A stretch of 15,870 nt of DNA from an uncultured Bacilli bacterium (GCA_944372275.1 CALVYO010000023.1:1-15870); one strand, 5' to 3'. Shown: positions 1 through 6,440, numbered from the stretch's first letter. Made by a program: numbers and translations. Notes: generated from the sequence alone by a model not told the origin.

Positions 1-339
1 TTCGTCTGTAAGTGGAGCAAATAATGATTGATCTATATTTTCTGTAGGTTGACCTAAATTAGCATTTACAGGATTTGGGTTAACTTCATTTGCCGGATTA
101 ACTGGAGTATCAGCTAATTTTTGGCTTAATTCATTAATTCCTTTAGCCTCAATTTTTATTTTATTTTCTTTAGGTTTTGTTTCTTTTTTCTTTTTTTCTT
201 TTTTTGGTTTTTCAGTTACCTCTTCATTTTTTCCTTTACGTCCAAAATCAGTTTTATCAGCAATATAGCCAATTACTGCCATCAATATCACTACACCTAT
301 TACTATAAACCAAACATAATTGTCTGCTATAAAATCCAT
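1..339 (-). CDS. Single-pass membrane protein with Lys-rich linker, C-terminus beyond window
   Basis: An open frame runs from ATG at 339 to the left edge (113 codons, no stop), so the gene is partial at its 3' end. A clear AGGAGG lies about 6 bases before the ATG. One membrane segment covers about residues 9-26. It is followed by a tail starting DKTDFGRKG, then a Lys/Glu-rich low-complexity stretch (about residues 38-60) and a Pro/Asn/Gln-rich region. The N-terminus is short with no lipobox, so a membrane anchor with the charged tail in the cytoplasm is likely (inference from the positive residues after the helix). It lies 42 bases downstream of trmL on the same strand with no evident terminator between, so it is probably the last visible gene of that operon. 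I do not recognise the family and give no function. Confidence 0.75.
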   Translation of the reverse strand, partial: MDFIADNYVWFIVIGVVILMAVIGYIADKTDFGRKGKNEEVTEKPKKEKKKKETKPKENKIKIEAKGINELSQKLADTPVNPANEVNPNPVNANLGQPTENIDQSLFAPLTDE

Positions 340-381
340 AATCTTTCCTCCTTATTCTTTTATTCAATAATATCATTTTTT

Positions 382-897
382 TTAATTATTTTCAATATCT
401 TTTTCTAAATAATCTGCACCTTTAAAAGGTTCTGTCCTTAACAAATCAAAATAATCGTTTTGTCTTAACACTTCATAGACAGCGATAGCGACACAATTTG
501 ACAAATTTAATGCTCGAACTTTATCAGTCATTGGAAATCTCATACAATGTTCTAAATCTTGTTGTAATATTTCTTTAGGTATTCCAGTACTTTCTTTACC
601 AAAAATTAAATATATATTCTCATCTTTAAATTCAAAATCAGTATGAGGTCTTTTACCATATCTTGTAAAATAATAATAAGTCCCTTTATTTTGTTTTTTA
701 AATTCTTCAAAATTAGGATAAACTTTATAATCGCAATTATTAATATAATTAACACCACATCTTTTAATTGTTTTATCATCCAATTTAAATCCTAAAGGTT
801 CTATTAAATGCAACTTAGCATTAGTTGCAACACAAGTACGCATTATATTACCAGTATTTTGTGGAATTTCTGGCTCATACAAAACTATATTTATCAT
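382..897 (-). CDS. trmL: tRNA (cytidine(34)-2'-O)-methyltransferase, SPOUT family
   Basis: This 171-residue protein is close to the usual TrmL length (about 155-170). The family 2'-O-methylates the wobble nucleotide 34 of tRNA-Leu isoacceptors using S-adenosylmethionine, as a homodimer with a C-terminal trefoil knot. Visible motifs are EPEIPQNTGNIMRTC (residues 8-22), FGKESTGIP (99-107) and the knot motif VRALNLSNCVAIAVYE (127-142). All match the SpoU/TrmH-type SAM-binding motifs of TrmL. The ATG at 897 overlaps the TGA of the upstream AAA+ gene as ATGA, indicating translational coupling, with an AAAGGAA ribosome site inside that gene. In B. subtilis the orthologue has been called cspR. Family assignment is firm. 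The exact tRNA substrate is inferred from the family. Confidence 0.95.
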   Translation of the reverse strand: MINIVLYEPEIPQNTGNIMRTCVATNAKLHLIEPLGFKLDDKTIKRCGVNYINNCDYKVYPNFEEFKKQNKGTYYYFTRYGKRPHTDFEFKDENIYLIFGKESTGIPKEILQQDLEHCMRFPMTDKVRALNLSNCVAIAVYEVLRQNDYFDLLRTEPFKGADYLEKDIENN

Positions 898-1841
898 AAT
901 TCTGTTTGTTCCTTTTCCAAATCCTCTAATTTTACAATCGGTAAAACAACATTTTCTTGTTTACATAAATCTTTAAATGTCTCTCTAAATTGTTCTAATT
1001 CTTTAATTATACTGTCAGGATAAATTTTCCTACTAGATTTTATTGCCATATAAAAATCTGAAACATCTGCTTCTTTTTTGTTGTTGTACAATGCTGTGGA
1101 AAAGGCTTGTGATAAAACAGATAAAGCAACATCAGGATACATCGCAGCAATACCATAAACTCTTTTAAATTCACTTGTTGCACTTACAATTGCTTTAACC
1201 AACAACTCAGTTACATAAGAATTATACTTAACTTTAACACCAGTCTGTTTTTCCATCTTAGGAATTGTTCCCATTAAAATTTTGACTGTCGTTGCTTCAT
1301 CAGGTTCTAGAACATCAACTTTTTCAAATCTTCTTAAAAACGCCCTATCCCTTAAAATATATGTTTCATACTCAATCGTCGTCGTTGCACCAATAACTTT
1401 AATATCGCCTCTATCTAATCCTGCTTTCAAAATATTGGCTAAATCCATTGGTCCATCTTCTTTACTTCCTATTAACATATGAATTTCATCAATAAATAGA
1501 ATTGTTTTATCAACAGTTTTTAATTCTTGAACTAATTGATTAGCAACTAATACTTCTCTTCCATCAATTGTCATTGTTCCTAATAAAGAAGTTGAATTTA
1601 ATCTAACAATCCTATATCCTTTTAAAGCATCTGGAACTTCATTTCTTTGAATTAAATAAGATATTCCTTCGACAATAGCCGTTTTACCAATACCAGGTTT
1701 ACCAACTAACAATGCTGATTTTTCTGGTGTAAGTAATATGACTATTGATCTTTTTATTTCTTCTTCACGAGCAATAGCTGGATTTGTAACATATTTTTTT
1801 TTCGTTAAATCATCACCATATGTGTCAATAACACTATACAT
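894..1841 (-). CDS. Standalone ClpA/ClpB-type AAA+ ATPase (single module)
   Basis: From the ATG at 1841 (315 residues) the protein is one AAA+ module like the first nucleotide-binding domain of ClpA/B/C. It has Walker A GKPGIGKT (47-54), Walker B ILFIDE (114-119), a sensor-1 region GATTT (about 151-155) and the arginine-finger pair RRF (170-172), then a helical small domain. The Clp N-domain, middle domain and second AAA+ domain are all absent. Where ClpB/ClpA carry the aromatic substrate-gripping loop (KYRGEFE type), this protein reads LLGTMTIDGRE, without the tyrosine. A GTG start at 1850 is possible, but AGGTGAT sits 6-8 bases before the ATG at 1841. The gene is 1 base after the thioredoxin-like lipoprotein gene and overlaps trmL by 4 bases. 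ATPase activity is likely. Substrate and partner are unknown. Confidence 0.85.
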   Translation of the reverse strand: MYSVIDTYGDDLTKKKYVTNPAIAREEEIKRSIVILLTPEKSALLVGKPGIGKTAIVEGISYLIQRNEVPDALKGYRIVRLNSTSLLGTMTIDGREVLVANQLVQELKTVDKTILFIDEIHMLIGSKEDGPMDLANILKAGLDRGDIKVIGATTTIEYETYILRDRAFLRRFEKVDVLEPDEATTVKILMGTIPKMEKQTGVKVKYNSYVTELLVKAIVSATSEFKRVYGIAAMYPDVALSVLSQAFSTALYNNKKEADVSDFYMAIKSSRKIYPDSIIKELEQFRETFKDLCKQENVVLPIVKLEDLEKEQTEL

Positions 1842-1842
1842 A

Positions 1843-2244
1843 TTAATCACCTATATATCCTAATGTTTTTAATTTATCAATTACTGTTTTGTAATCTGCA
1901 GATCCAACAATTCTATTATAAGTAGTCGTTTCTTCACCATCTTTAATAAATATTGTAGTTGGCGTAGAATTTACTACATATTTGCTATAAACTTTATTGT
2001 AATCTTCTTCAGATAAAGTATGTAAATTTACGTAAAATATCTCTATTTTAGTATCTTTCATAACCTTTTTCATCGTAGTTTCATAATTAGCGCACGCTGA
2101 GCAAGTATCTGAACCTAACAACAAAACAAATGTCTCCTTATTATCTAATTTTTCTTTTAATTGTTCATAACTTAATTCCGTATATTTTGGACCACCACAT
2201 CCTACTAATAATATAGCAATTAAGCAAATTAATATCTTCTTCAT
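1843..2244 (-). CDS. Thioredoxin-like lipoprotein
   Basis: The 133-residue product begins with a lipoprotein signal peptide (MKK plus a hydrophobic core) ending in the lipobox LVGC, with acylated Cys16. It is followed by a thioredoxin-like domain with a CSAC redox pair (C48 and C51) and the cis-proline segment STPTTIFI (P95). It should therefore sit on the outer face of the membrane and carry out thiol-disulfide exchange or tether a disulfide-bearing partner (inference). An upstream in-frame GTG and ATG exist, but the ATG at 2244 has AAGG at the right distance and starts exactly at the signal peptide. It is the first gene of the operon with the AAA+ ATPase, trmL and the membrane protein at the left edge. 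A second redox partner is not visible nearby. Confidence 0.85.
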   Translation of the reverse strand: MKKILICLIAILLVGCGGPKYTELSYEQLKEKLDNKETFVLLLGSDTCSACANYETTMKKVMKDTKIEIFYVNLHTLSEEDYNKVYSKYVVNSTPTTIFIKDGEETTTYNRIVGSADYKTVIDKLKTLGYIGD

Positions 2245-2260
2245 AAACATCACCTTTTTA

Positions 2261-2266
2261 ATTATA
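2261..2266 (-). promoter_or_regulatory. -10 element before the thioredoxin lipoprotein operon
   Basis: A perfect TATAAT on the minus strand lies directly upstream of the AAGGTGAT ribosome site. Transcription would begin about 10 bases before the ATG at 2244. The -35 position, 17 bases further up, is only a T-run, so the promoter is weak or depends on another feature. TATAAT occurs often by chance in DNA this rich in A and T. Confidence 0.4.
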
Positions 2267-2280
2267 CAATATTTATTAAT

Positions 2281-2306
2281 AAAAAAAAAGACTTTTAATC
2301 TTTTTT
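2281..2306 (-). terminator. Rho-independent terminator of the LysM gene
   Basis: On the minus strand an 8-bp stem (AAAAAAGA / TCTTTTTT, arms 2299-2306 and 2284-2291) with a 7-base loop runs into a T-tract. The stop codon at 2295-2297 lies inside the loop. Confidence 0.65.
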
Positions 2307-2729
2307 ATAATATAAAATTTGGTCTTTTTGCAAATATATTTTATTATTCATATTAATAAATTCATCTAAATTAATATTTAATTTTTTAATAATATCTAAT
2401 AAATTTTCGTTTTCTTCTGTTACATATATATCATTATTTGGAATCATTAATCGTTGATTAGGATATAAAAACTCGTTTTCCTTTAAACCGTTATATAACA
2501 CTATACTTTTTACGTCTATACCATATTTTTTGGCAATACTATATAATGTATCTCCATGTTTTACCGTATAAACTTTATAATCTGTTTTCTTTGGAACTAT
2601 TATCAATTGACCTTGTCTCATATCATTTAAATTACCATTTATCTCTAATAAATTTTCTTTTGTTGTGTTTAATTTATTAGCAATATCATCTAGCGTTTCA
2701 TTTTGTTTTACTTCATATATATTATACAT
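2295..2729 (-). CDS. Three-module LysM protein without signal peptide
   Basis: The 144 residues are almost entirely LysM repeats. Module 1 covers about residues 3-46 (YEVKQNETLDDIANKLN...). Module 2 covers about 52-96 (YTVKHGDTLYSIAKKYGI..., the most canonical). Module 3 covers about 99-141 and is degenerate. LysM modules bind N-acetylglucosamine-containing glycans such as peptidoglycan. The protein starts directly with the first module, with no signal peptide, membrane helix or catalytic domain. Export would need a non-classical route, or the protein binds something inside the cell. The ATG at 2729 has a strong TAGGAGGT ribosome site. It is flanked by the cspA paralogue upstream and its own terminator, so it is probably monocistronic or read through from csp. 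Similar small LysM proteins occur in spore-forming Bacillota, but nothing here shows a spore role. Confidence 0.88.
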   Translation of the reverse strand: MYNIYEVKQNETLDDIANKLNTTKENLLEINGNLNDMRQGQLIIVPKKTDYKVYTVKHGDTLYSIAKKYGIDVKSIVLYNGLKENEFLYPNQRLMIPNNDIYVTEENENLLDIIKKLNINLDEFINMNNKIYLQKDQILYYKKD

Positions 2730-2758
2730 TTTAAATACCTCCTATATAATATTATTCT

Positions 2759-2788
2759 AAAAAAAAACGCTTATACTAACGCGGTTTT
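2759..2788 (-). terminator. Possible terminator of the first csp gene
   Basis: On the minus strand, AAAACCGC and GCGTTTTT flank a 10-base loop containing the stop codon, with one mismatch in the stem, followed by a run of nine T in total. The stem is short, so termination may be partial and some transcripts may continue into the LysM gene. Confidence 0.4.
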
Positions 2789-2983
2789 AATTTCTACTAC
2801 ATTTTTAGCTTGAAGTCCCTTATCCGTTTGCACTAATTCAAATTCAACATATTGTCCTTCTACTAATGTCTTGTATCCTGGAGTTAATATTGATGAATAA
2901 TGAACAAATATATCTTCATTTTCTTTATATTCAATAAATCCGAATCCTTTTTCATTATTGAACCATTTTACTTTTCCTTTCAT
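2771..2983 (-). CDS. Cold shock domain protein (CspA family), copy 1
   Basis: The 70-residue product is a complete cold shock domain, the normal length for bacterial Csp proteins. RNP1 is KGFGFIEY (12-19) and RNP2 is DIFVHYS (24-30), with the usual start MKGKVKWFN. These small OB-fold proteins bind single-stranded RNA and DNA and act as RNA chaperones or antiterminators. The ATG at 2983 has GGGAG upstream within a leader of about 30 bases from a near-consensus promoter at 3022-3050. A second Csp gene lies directly upstream (3120-3335), about 65% identical by eye. The two copies share the leader motif TAGAAGGGAGA. Whether it is cold-induced or a constitutive RNA chaperone cannot be told from the sequence. 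Confidence 0.96.
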   Translation of the reverse strand: MKGKVKWFNNEKGFGFIEYKENEDIFVHYSSILTPGYKTLVEGQYVEFELVQTDKGLQAKNVVEIKTALV

Positions 2984-3021
2984 AACTTAAATCTCCCTTC
3001 TAGTAATTTGCTTACAATTTA

Positions 3022-3050
3022 ATTATAAAATATGCGTATACATAATGCAA
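3022..3050 (-). promoter_or_regulatory. Promoter of csp copy 1
   Basis: On the minus strand, TTGCAT (3045-3050), a 17-base spacer and a perfect TATAAT (3022-3027) form a strong housekeeping-type promoter. The start point would be near 3015, giving a leader of about 32 bases. Confidence 0.75.
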
Positions 3051-3119
3051 GAAAATTGAATCGACAAAATTCGACAAATTTTTATCAATAGACAAAAATT
3101 AAAACATAACTAGTATGTC

Positions 3120-3335
3120 TTAATTCATAATACATCTTTTTAATACCGATACATTCTTGGCTTGATATCCTTTATCGGTTTCGACAATTTCATAACTAAC
3201 AATGTCACCCTCATTTAAAGTTTTATGTCCTTTTTCTATTATTGATGAATAATGAACAAATATATCTATTCCTTCTTTATATTCGATAAAACCAAATCCC
3301 TTTTCATCATTAAACCATTTTACTTTTCCTTGCAT
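3120..3335 (-). CDS. Cold shock domain protein (CspA family), copy 2
   Basis: Read from the ATG at 3335 this is a 71-residue single cold shock domain with RNP1 KGFGFIEY (12-19) and RNP2 DIFVHYS (24-30). An in-frame upstream start at 3383 would add 16 residues foreign to the family. I chose 3335 because MQGKVKWFND is the canonical N-terminus and GGGAG lies at the right distance before it. The C-terminus KRCIMN differs from copy 1. Its role is single-stranded nucleic acid binding and RNA chaperoning, by family. The copies lie in tandem on the same strand 136 bases apart. Copy 1 has its own promoter in the gap, so the two can be regulated separately. The promoter of copy 2 is not clear: a TTGATT near 3380 has no good -10 partner. 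Confidence 0.95.
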   Translation of the reverse strand: MQGKVKWFNDEKGFGFIEYKEGIDIFVHYSSIIEKGHKTLNEGDIVSYEIVETDKGYQAKNVSVLKRCIMN

Positions 3336-3436
3336 TTTATTTCTCCCTTCTACATAGATATTTTTAATCATACCACCAATCAATTTTTAAATGTTTACTA
3401 TTTGCTTAATTTTTTAATTTTTTTGTCTAAAATTTC

Positions 3437-3496
3437 ATTCATAAAAAAAATATTATTTTTCTAATTAATTTTAATCATAAAAGATATTCATTAAAG
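3437..3496. repeat. Repeated WTTCATWAAAG-like motifs upstream of agrB
   Basis: Three related 11-base words occur before agrB: ATTCATAAAAA (3438-3448), AATCATAAAAG (3473-3483) and ATTCATTAAAG (3486-3496). The last two are 13 bases apart start to start. They lie just upstream of the possible agrB promoter and could be binding sites for the LytTR regulator AgrA. However, the spacing differs from the roughly 21-base period known in Staphylococcus aureus, and the region is so AT-rich that chance is a real alternative. Confidence 0.3.
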
Positions 3497-3512
3497 TTTT
3501 TTTCACATACTT

Positions 3513-3540
3513 TTGTTATATGATGTGTTATTCTTATAAT
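3513..3540 (+). promoter_or_regulatory. Possible agrBD promoter
   Basis: TTGTTA (3513-3518), a 16-base spacer and a perfect TATAAT (3535-3540) lie just before agrB. The expected start point, near 3547, would leave only about 7 bases before the GTG at 3554 and would exclude the CGAGG ribosome site. Either the mRNA is nearly leaderless or the real promoter is further up. Confidence 0.4.
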
Positions 3541-3553
3541 CGAGGTTGTTAGT

Positions 3554-4162
3554 GTGAAAAAAGTAGTAATGAATTATACAATGAATTTAATTAAAAAAAA
3601 TGGAAATTATGATGAAGATCAATTAGCAATTATAAAATATGGACTTGAAGGAATCTATCTAACAATAACTAAATTAATAATTATTTTATTACTTGCTTAT
3701 TTATTAAACATAATTAAAGAAGTTATTATATTTTTAATTATATATAACATTATTAGGATGCCATCATTTGGGCTACACGCCACTAAAAGTTGGATATGTC
3801 TATTATCTTCGACAATAATATTTATTGGATTACCAATTGTGTGTAAATATATATATATATCAAACAGTATTAAAGTTATTATCGGTTTAATTTTAATATT
3901 ATTTATATACAAAAATGCCCCTGCTGATACACTTAAAAGACCTATTGTTAATCCAAAGCGAAGATTATTTTATAAATATTGTTCTACTTTTATAGCAATA
4001 ATATTTATATATTGTTCTATATTAATCAATAATAATTTCTTAAGTAACTGTTTTATATTTACATTGTTAGTTCAGTGTTTTATAACTGCACCAACAACAT
4101 ATAAGTTATTTAATTTACCGCATAATAATTATTTAACTTATTTAGCAAATAACAATATTTAA
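3554..4162 (+). CDS. agrB: AgrB-type peptide pheromone-processing membrane protease
   Basis: This 202-residue multi-pass membrane protein matches AgrB in length (about 190-210) and in catalytic residues. H75 and C82, in GLHATKSWIC, have the same 7-residue spacing as H77 and C84 of S. aureus AgrB. The later loop NAPADTLKRPI (121-131) is the conserved APADT..RPI motif. About five or six hydrophobic segments cover residues 35-63, 84-102, 105-119, 144-158 and 163-180. AgrB cleaves the C-terminal tail of AgrD and forms the cysteine thiolactone ring at the membrane. The start is GTG at 3554 with CGAGG before it. An ATG at 3569 has no ribosome site. agrD follows 48 bases downstream, and agrC and agrA converge from the other strand. 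The glycine pair before the catalytic His in many AgrB proteins is SFG here. Confidence 0.95.
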   Translation: MKKVVMNYTMNLIKKNGNYDEDQLAIIKYGLEGIYLTITKLIIILLLAYLLNIIKEVIIFLIIYNIIRMPSFGLHATKSWICLLSSTIIFIGLPIVCKYIYISNSIKVIIGLILILFIYKNAPADTLKRPIVNPKRRLFYKYCSTFIAIIFIYCSILINNNFLSNCFIFTLLVQCFITAPTTYKLFNLPHNNYLTYLANNNI

Positions 4163-4177
4163 ATACATTATGTATTT
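4161..4177 (+). repeat. Inverted repeat between agrB and agrD
   Basis: AAATACA (4161-4167), a 3-base loop and TGTATTT (4171-4177) make a 7-bp hairpin overlapping the agrB stop codon. It is not followed by a T-tract, so it is not a typical terminator. It could stall, protect or process the mRNA upstream of the strongly translated agrD (inference). Confidence 0.45.
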
Positions 4178-4210
4178 GAATATAAAAGAATAAAAAGGAG
4201 GTAGTGAATT

Positions 4211-4330
4211 ATGGCTTTTGTAGCGTCTTTATTAGCAGCTGTTGGATCTGCAGTTGCATCAATGGGTAGTCAAGCATGTTATTTCTTTTTGTTAGATGAA
4301 CCAGAATGTCCAAAAAATTTAATTAAATAA
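4211..4330 (+). CDS. agrD: AgrD-type autoinducing peptide precursor
   Basis: A 39-codon frame with a perfect AAGGAGGT (4195-4202) 8 bases before its ATG encodes an AgrD-like precursor. Residues 1-19 form a short hydrophobic/amphipathic leader rich in Ala, Val and Leu. Next is the pheromone region ACYFFLL with C23. The acidic proline-containing tail DEPECPKNLIK (29-39) parallels the DEVEVPKELT tail of S. aureus AgrD, which AgrB removes. If cleavage falls before D29, the mature signal has a six-residue thiolactone ring (C23-L28). Staphylococcal rings have five residues, so cleavage one residue earlier is an alternative. A second Cys (C33) lies in the tail. It sits between agrB and a terminator at 4337. 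The position next to agrB and the tail make the call firm. The exact mature peptide is inferred. Confidence 0.92.
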   Translation: MAFVASLLAAVGSAVASMGSQACYFFLLDEPECPKNLIK

Positions 4331-4336
4331 TTATTA

Positions 4337-4371
4337 AAAAATGTAGAAATTTTAATCTACATTTTTATTTT
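4337..4371. terminator. Bidirectional terminator between agrBD and agrCA
   Basis: An 11-bp perfect stem (AAAAATGTAGA at 4337-4347 and TCTACATTTTT at 4356-4366) with an 8-base loop has T-tracts on both strands. It lies between the agrD stop (4330) and the agrC stop codon (4357-4359), which is itself in the stem. It should end both converging transcripts. Confidence 0.8.
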
Positions 4372-5664
4372 AACAATTTGCGTAAATATATCATTTACAA
4401 TTCTAATATCATTAATAATTTTTTCATTTTCATTTACAATTTTATTTAATAAACTTAAGCCATATCCGTGTCCTTTATCTTTTGTAGTATAGCCTTTTTC
4501 AAAAATTTTATTCACATCAACATCATCTTTAATTCGATTTGATATTTCTATAATAAAATAATCGTCAACATACATAAAAATAATTATTTCGCGTTCTTTT
4601 TTATTAAATTTAATAGTTTCTTCAATTGCATTATCCAATATTATCCCAATAATTCTACAAATATCATAATTCATTTTTGTAGAATTATTAGACAAATTAA
4701 TTTTTCTGACTTGTTTATTTATCTCTAAAATGGTTTCTATATTATTATCTTGCATTAAAAGCATTTTTTGATAAATTAAACCTTGTAATCCGCCAGAAGG
4801 AATCATTTTAGTTTTAGTATATATAATTTCATTATCTTCTCTTTTTTCTTTTATAATTTCATTAATATATTCTATAGTTTTTTCATTGTTTTTTTCTATC
4901 ATCGATTTTATTACTAACAATTGATTTTTATTTTCGTGATTGTTAATTCGTTGATAATCTAGCATTTTCTCATATTCATTTAAATTACTTATTAAAATTT
5001 TGTTTTTTTCTTTAAATTGAATATTTTCGTTGCTTTTACACAATGCATAATAAAAAATACCAAAATAAATTAAAATAAATATTAAATTAATAAAAAATAA
5101 TATATCATAACTAATTTGAAGATATGAAATGAAAATTAATACATTAATAAGTATCAAAATTAATATGAATTGTAAAAGTAAACTAACAATATCAATTTTA
5201 TCAGTTACAGAAAGAAAAATATTATATATTTTTTTAGTAAAATTTATCTTTATAATAAGTACCATTAACAAAGAAATTGATATAACAATAAAACTATTAC
5301 AAAATAAATTATTTTTTATTTCTTGTGCATCATATAAAAAAAATATTAATAATATTGCGTTTAAAATAATTTCCGAAAACACAACTATAATTTGTTCGAA
5401 AAAAGAACTAATTATAGTTATTTTAATATTTTTTCTAAATAAATAATAATTTCCTAAACAAACAATTAATGTCATAAAAGCTAATTTAATCAAATTATTA
5501 ATATAAAAATAGCTTATTATACTAAAACAAGTAAAAAATAACAAAACTATATAAATTTTAATATTTCTTAAATTAATTTTTTCATCTAACAAATTCATTA
5601 AAACATATATAACTGCAATAGAGTTAATAAAAGATTTTAAAAAATGAAAAAATAATTCTAACAT
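4357..5664 (-). CDS. agrC: AgrC-type sensor histidine kinase
   Basis: The 435-residue protein has the AgrC plan. About six membrane helices span residues 5-208. A coiled linker (about 212-240) then leads to the phospho-acceptor H243 in NNHENKNQL, an HPK10-type H-box. An ATP-binding domain follows with N-box GIILDNAIEE (N345) and G-box GYTTKDKGHGYGLSLL (391-406). It should bind the processed AgrD peptide outside the cell and phosphorylate AgrA. Its ATG overlaps the end of agrA by 7 bases, so the two are translationally coupled, with agrA first. The membrane part is extremely AT-rich and rich in Ile, Asn and Lys. Pairing with this agrBD is inferred from position. The sensor region of AgrC varies with its peptide. 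Confidence 0.95.
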   Translation of the reverse strand: MLELFFHFLKSFINSIAVIYVLMNLLDEKINLRNIKIYIVLLFFTCFSIISYFYINNLIKLAFMTLIVCLGNYYLFRKNIKITIISSFFEQIIVVFSEIILNAILLIFFLYDAQEIKNNLFCNSFIVISISLLMVLIIKINFTKKIYNIFLSVTDKIDIVSLLLQFILILILINVLIFISYLQISYDILFFINLIFILIYFGIFYYALCKSNENIQFKEKNKILISNLNEYEKMLDYQRINNHENKNQLLVIKSMIEKNNEKTIEYINEIIKEKREDNEIIYTKTKMIPSGGLQGLIYQKMLLMQDNNIETILEINKQVRKINLSNNSTKMNYDICRIIGIILDNAIEETIKFNKKEREIIIFMYVDDYFIIEISNRIKDDVDVNKIFEKGYTTKDKGHGYGLSLLNKIVNENEKIINDIRIVNDIFTQIVKIKM

Positions 5665-6368
5665 CTAGAACCAACTTCTTTTTTATAATTATCTGAAACT
5701 AAATCTATGGTATCTCCATTATCAAATTTAATTAATTTATTCTTTTTATCAATTTTAATAATTCTATCTTCATTAACCAAACAAGCTCTATGACTTTGAG
5801 CTAACATCCCCATACTCATTTCTTTAATTTCAGTTAAAGACTTACCAATTTTATAAGTTACAGTATCAGTTTTTATAATACATTTTCTTTCAACGCTATC
5901 GTGAGTAACATATAAAATATCTCTAATTGGTATTATATAAACAGCATTACTATCAACAAATCTAATCGCATTTTTCTTACCGATGTATGCCAAAGAATTC
6001 ATAATTGCTTCTTTTACTCTATTTTCAAAATCATCAAATTTACAAATAAAAGTTAAAACCATTAGTTGGTCACGAACAATATTAGATGCTAATTCTTCGT
6101 GTGCAGTTATAAAAATAATTATACTATCTAAATCATTTTTTCTAATAATTCTAGCTATATCTATGCCTGAAGCTGATTTTGTTTCGATATCTAATAAATA
6201 TATTCTATTAACCATTGGTTCCTGAATAAATTTTCTAAATTTACTATCATAATCATTAAATACATGAATTTTATATTCTAATTTATTATTCATCATTATT
6301 TTACTTATAATTTTCTCTATATTATCAGTTATTTCTTTATAATCATCAACTACTACAAAATTTATCAT
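5658..6368 (-). CDS. agrA: AgrA-type response regulator (receiver plus LytTR)
   Basis: This is a 236-residue regulator. The receiver domain spans residues 1-125 with acidic D8/D9, phospho-acceptor D60 in YLLDIET, Thr in FITAHEE and the conserved Lys in ICKFDDF. A LytTR DNA-binding domain covers about residues 132-234 (ILYVTHDSVERK, SLTEIKE, SHRACLVNEDRI). AgrA-type LytTR proteins bind paired 9-base direct repeats and activate their own agr promoter and effector genes. A GGAGGAG ribosome site precedes the ATG, and an extended -10 lies at 6401-6409. agrA is transcribed ahead of agrC, the reverse of the staphylococcal order B-D-C-A. Thus the sensor pair has its own promoter, separate from the peptide genes. 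Family assignment is firm; target genes are unknown. Confidence 0.95.
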   Translation of the reverse strand: MINFVVVDDYKEITDNIEKIISKIMMNNKLEYKIHVFNDYDSKFRKFIQEPMVNRIYLLDIETKSASGIDIARIIRKNDLDSIIIFITAHEELASNIVRDQLMVLTFICKFDDFENRVKEAIMNSLAYIGKKNAIRFVDSNAVYIIPIRDILYVTHDSVERKCIIKTDTVTYKIGKSLTEIKEMSMGMLAQSHRACLVNEDRIIKIDKKNKLIKFDNGDTIDLVSDNYKKEVGSRC

Positions 6369-6400
6369 AAATACTCCTCCACGTTTGCGCTATGTTAATC

Positions 6401-6409
6401 ATTATATCA
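6401..6409 (-). promoter_or_regulatory. Extended -10 promoter of agrAC
   Basis: TGATATAAT on the minus strand is a perfect TATAAT with the TGn extension. The -35 position is poor (near ACCAT), as is common for extended -10 promoters and for promoters that need an activator. The leader to the agrA ATG would be about 26 bases and holds GGAGGAG. Confidence 0.65.
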
Positions 6410-6440
6410 CATTTTGGTAAATTATGGTAGTAGTTATGTT

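Noticed and set aside
3056..3102. Repeated TCGACAAA and GACAAAA words between the two csp genes
   Set aside because: Only two or three short copies in AT-rich DNA, with no regular spacing and no array structure; not a CRISPR.
3336..3383. Longer N-terminus for csp copy 2
   Set aside because: The added 16 residues are not part of a cold shock domain, and GGGAG sits correctly before the ATG at 3335.
3848..3861. Short TA dinucleotide run inside agrB
   Set aside because: It encodes Ile/Tyr codons in a membrane helix of a very AT-rich gene and needs no other explanation.
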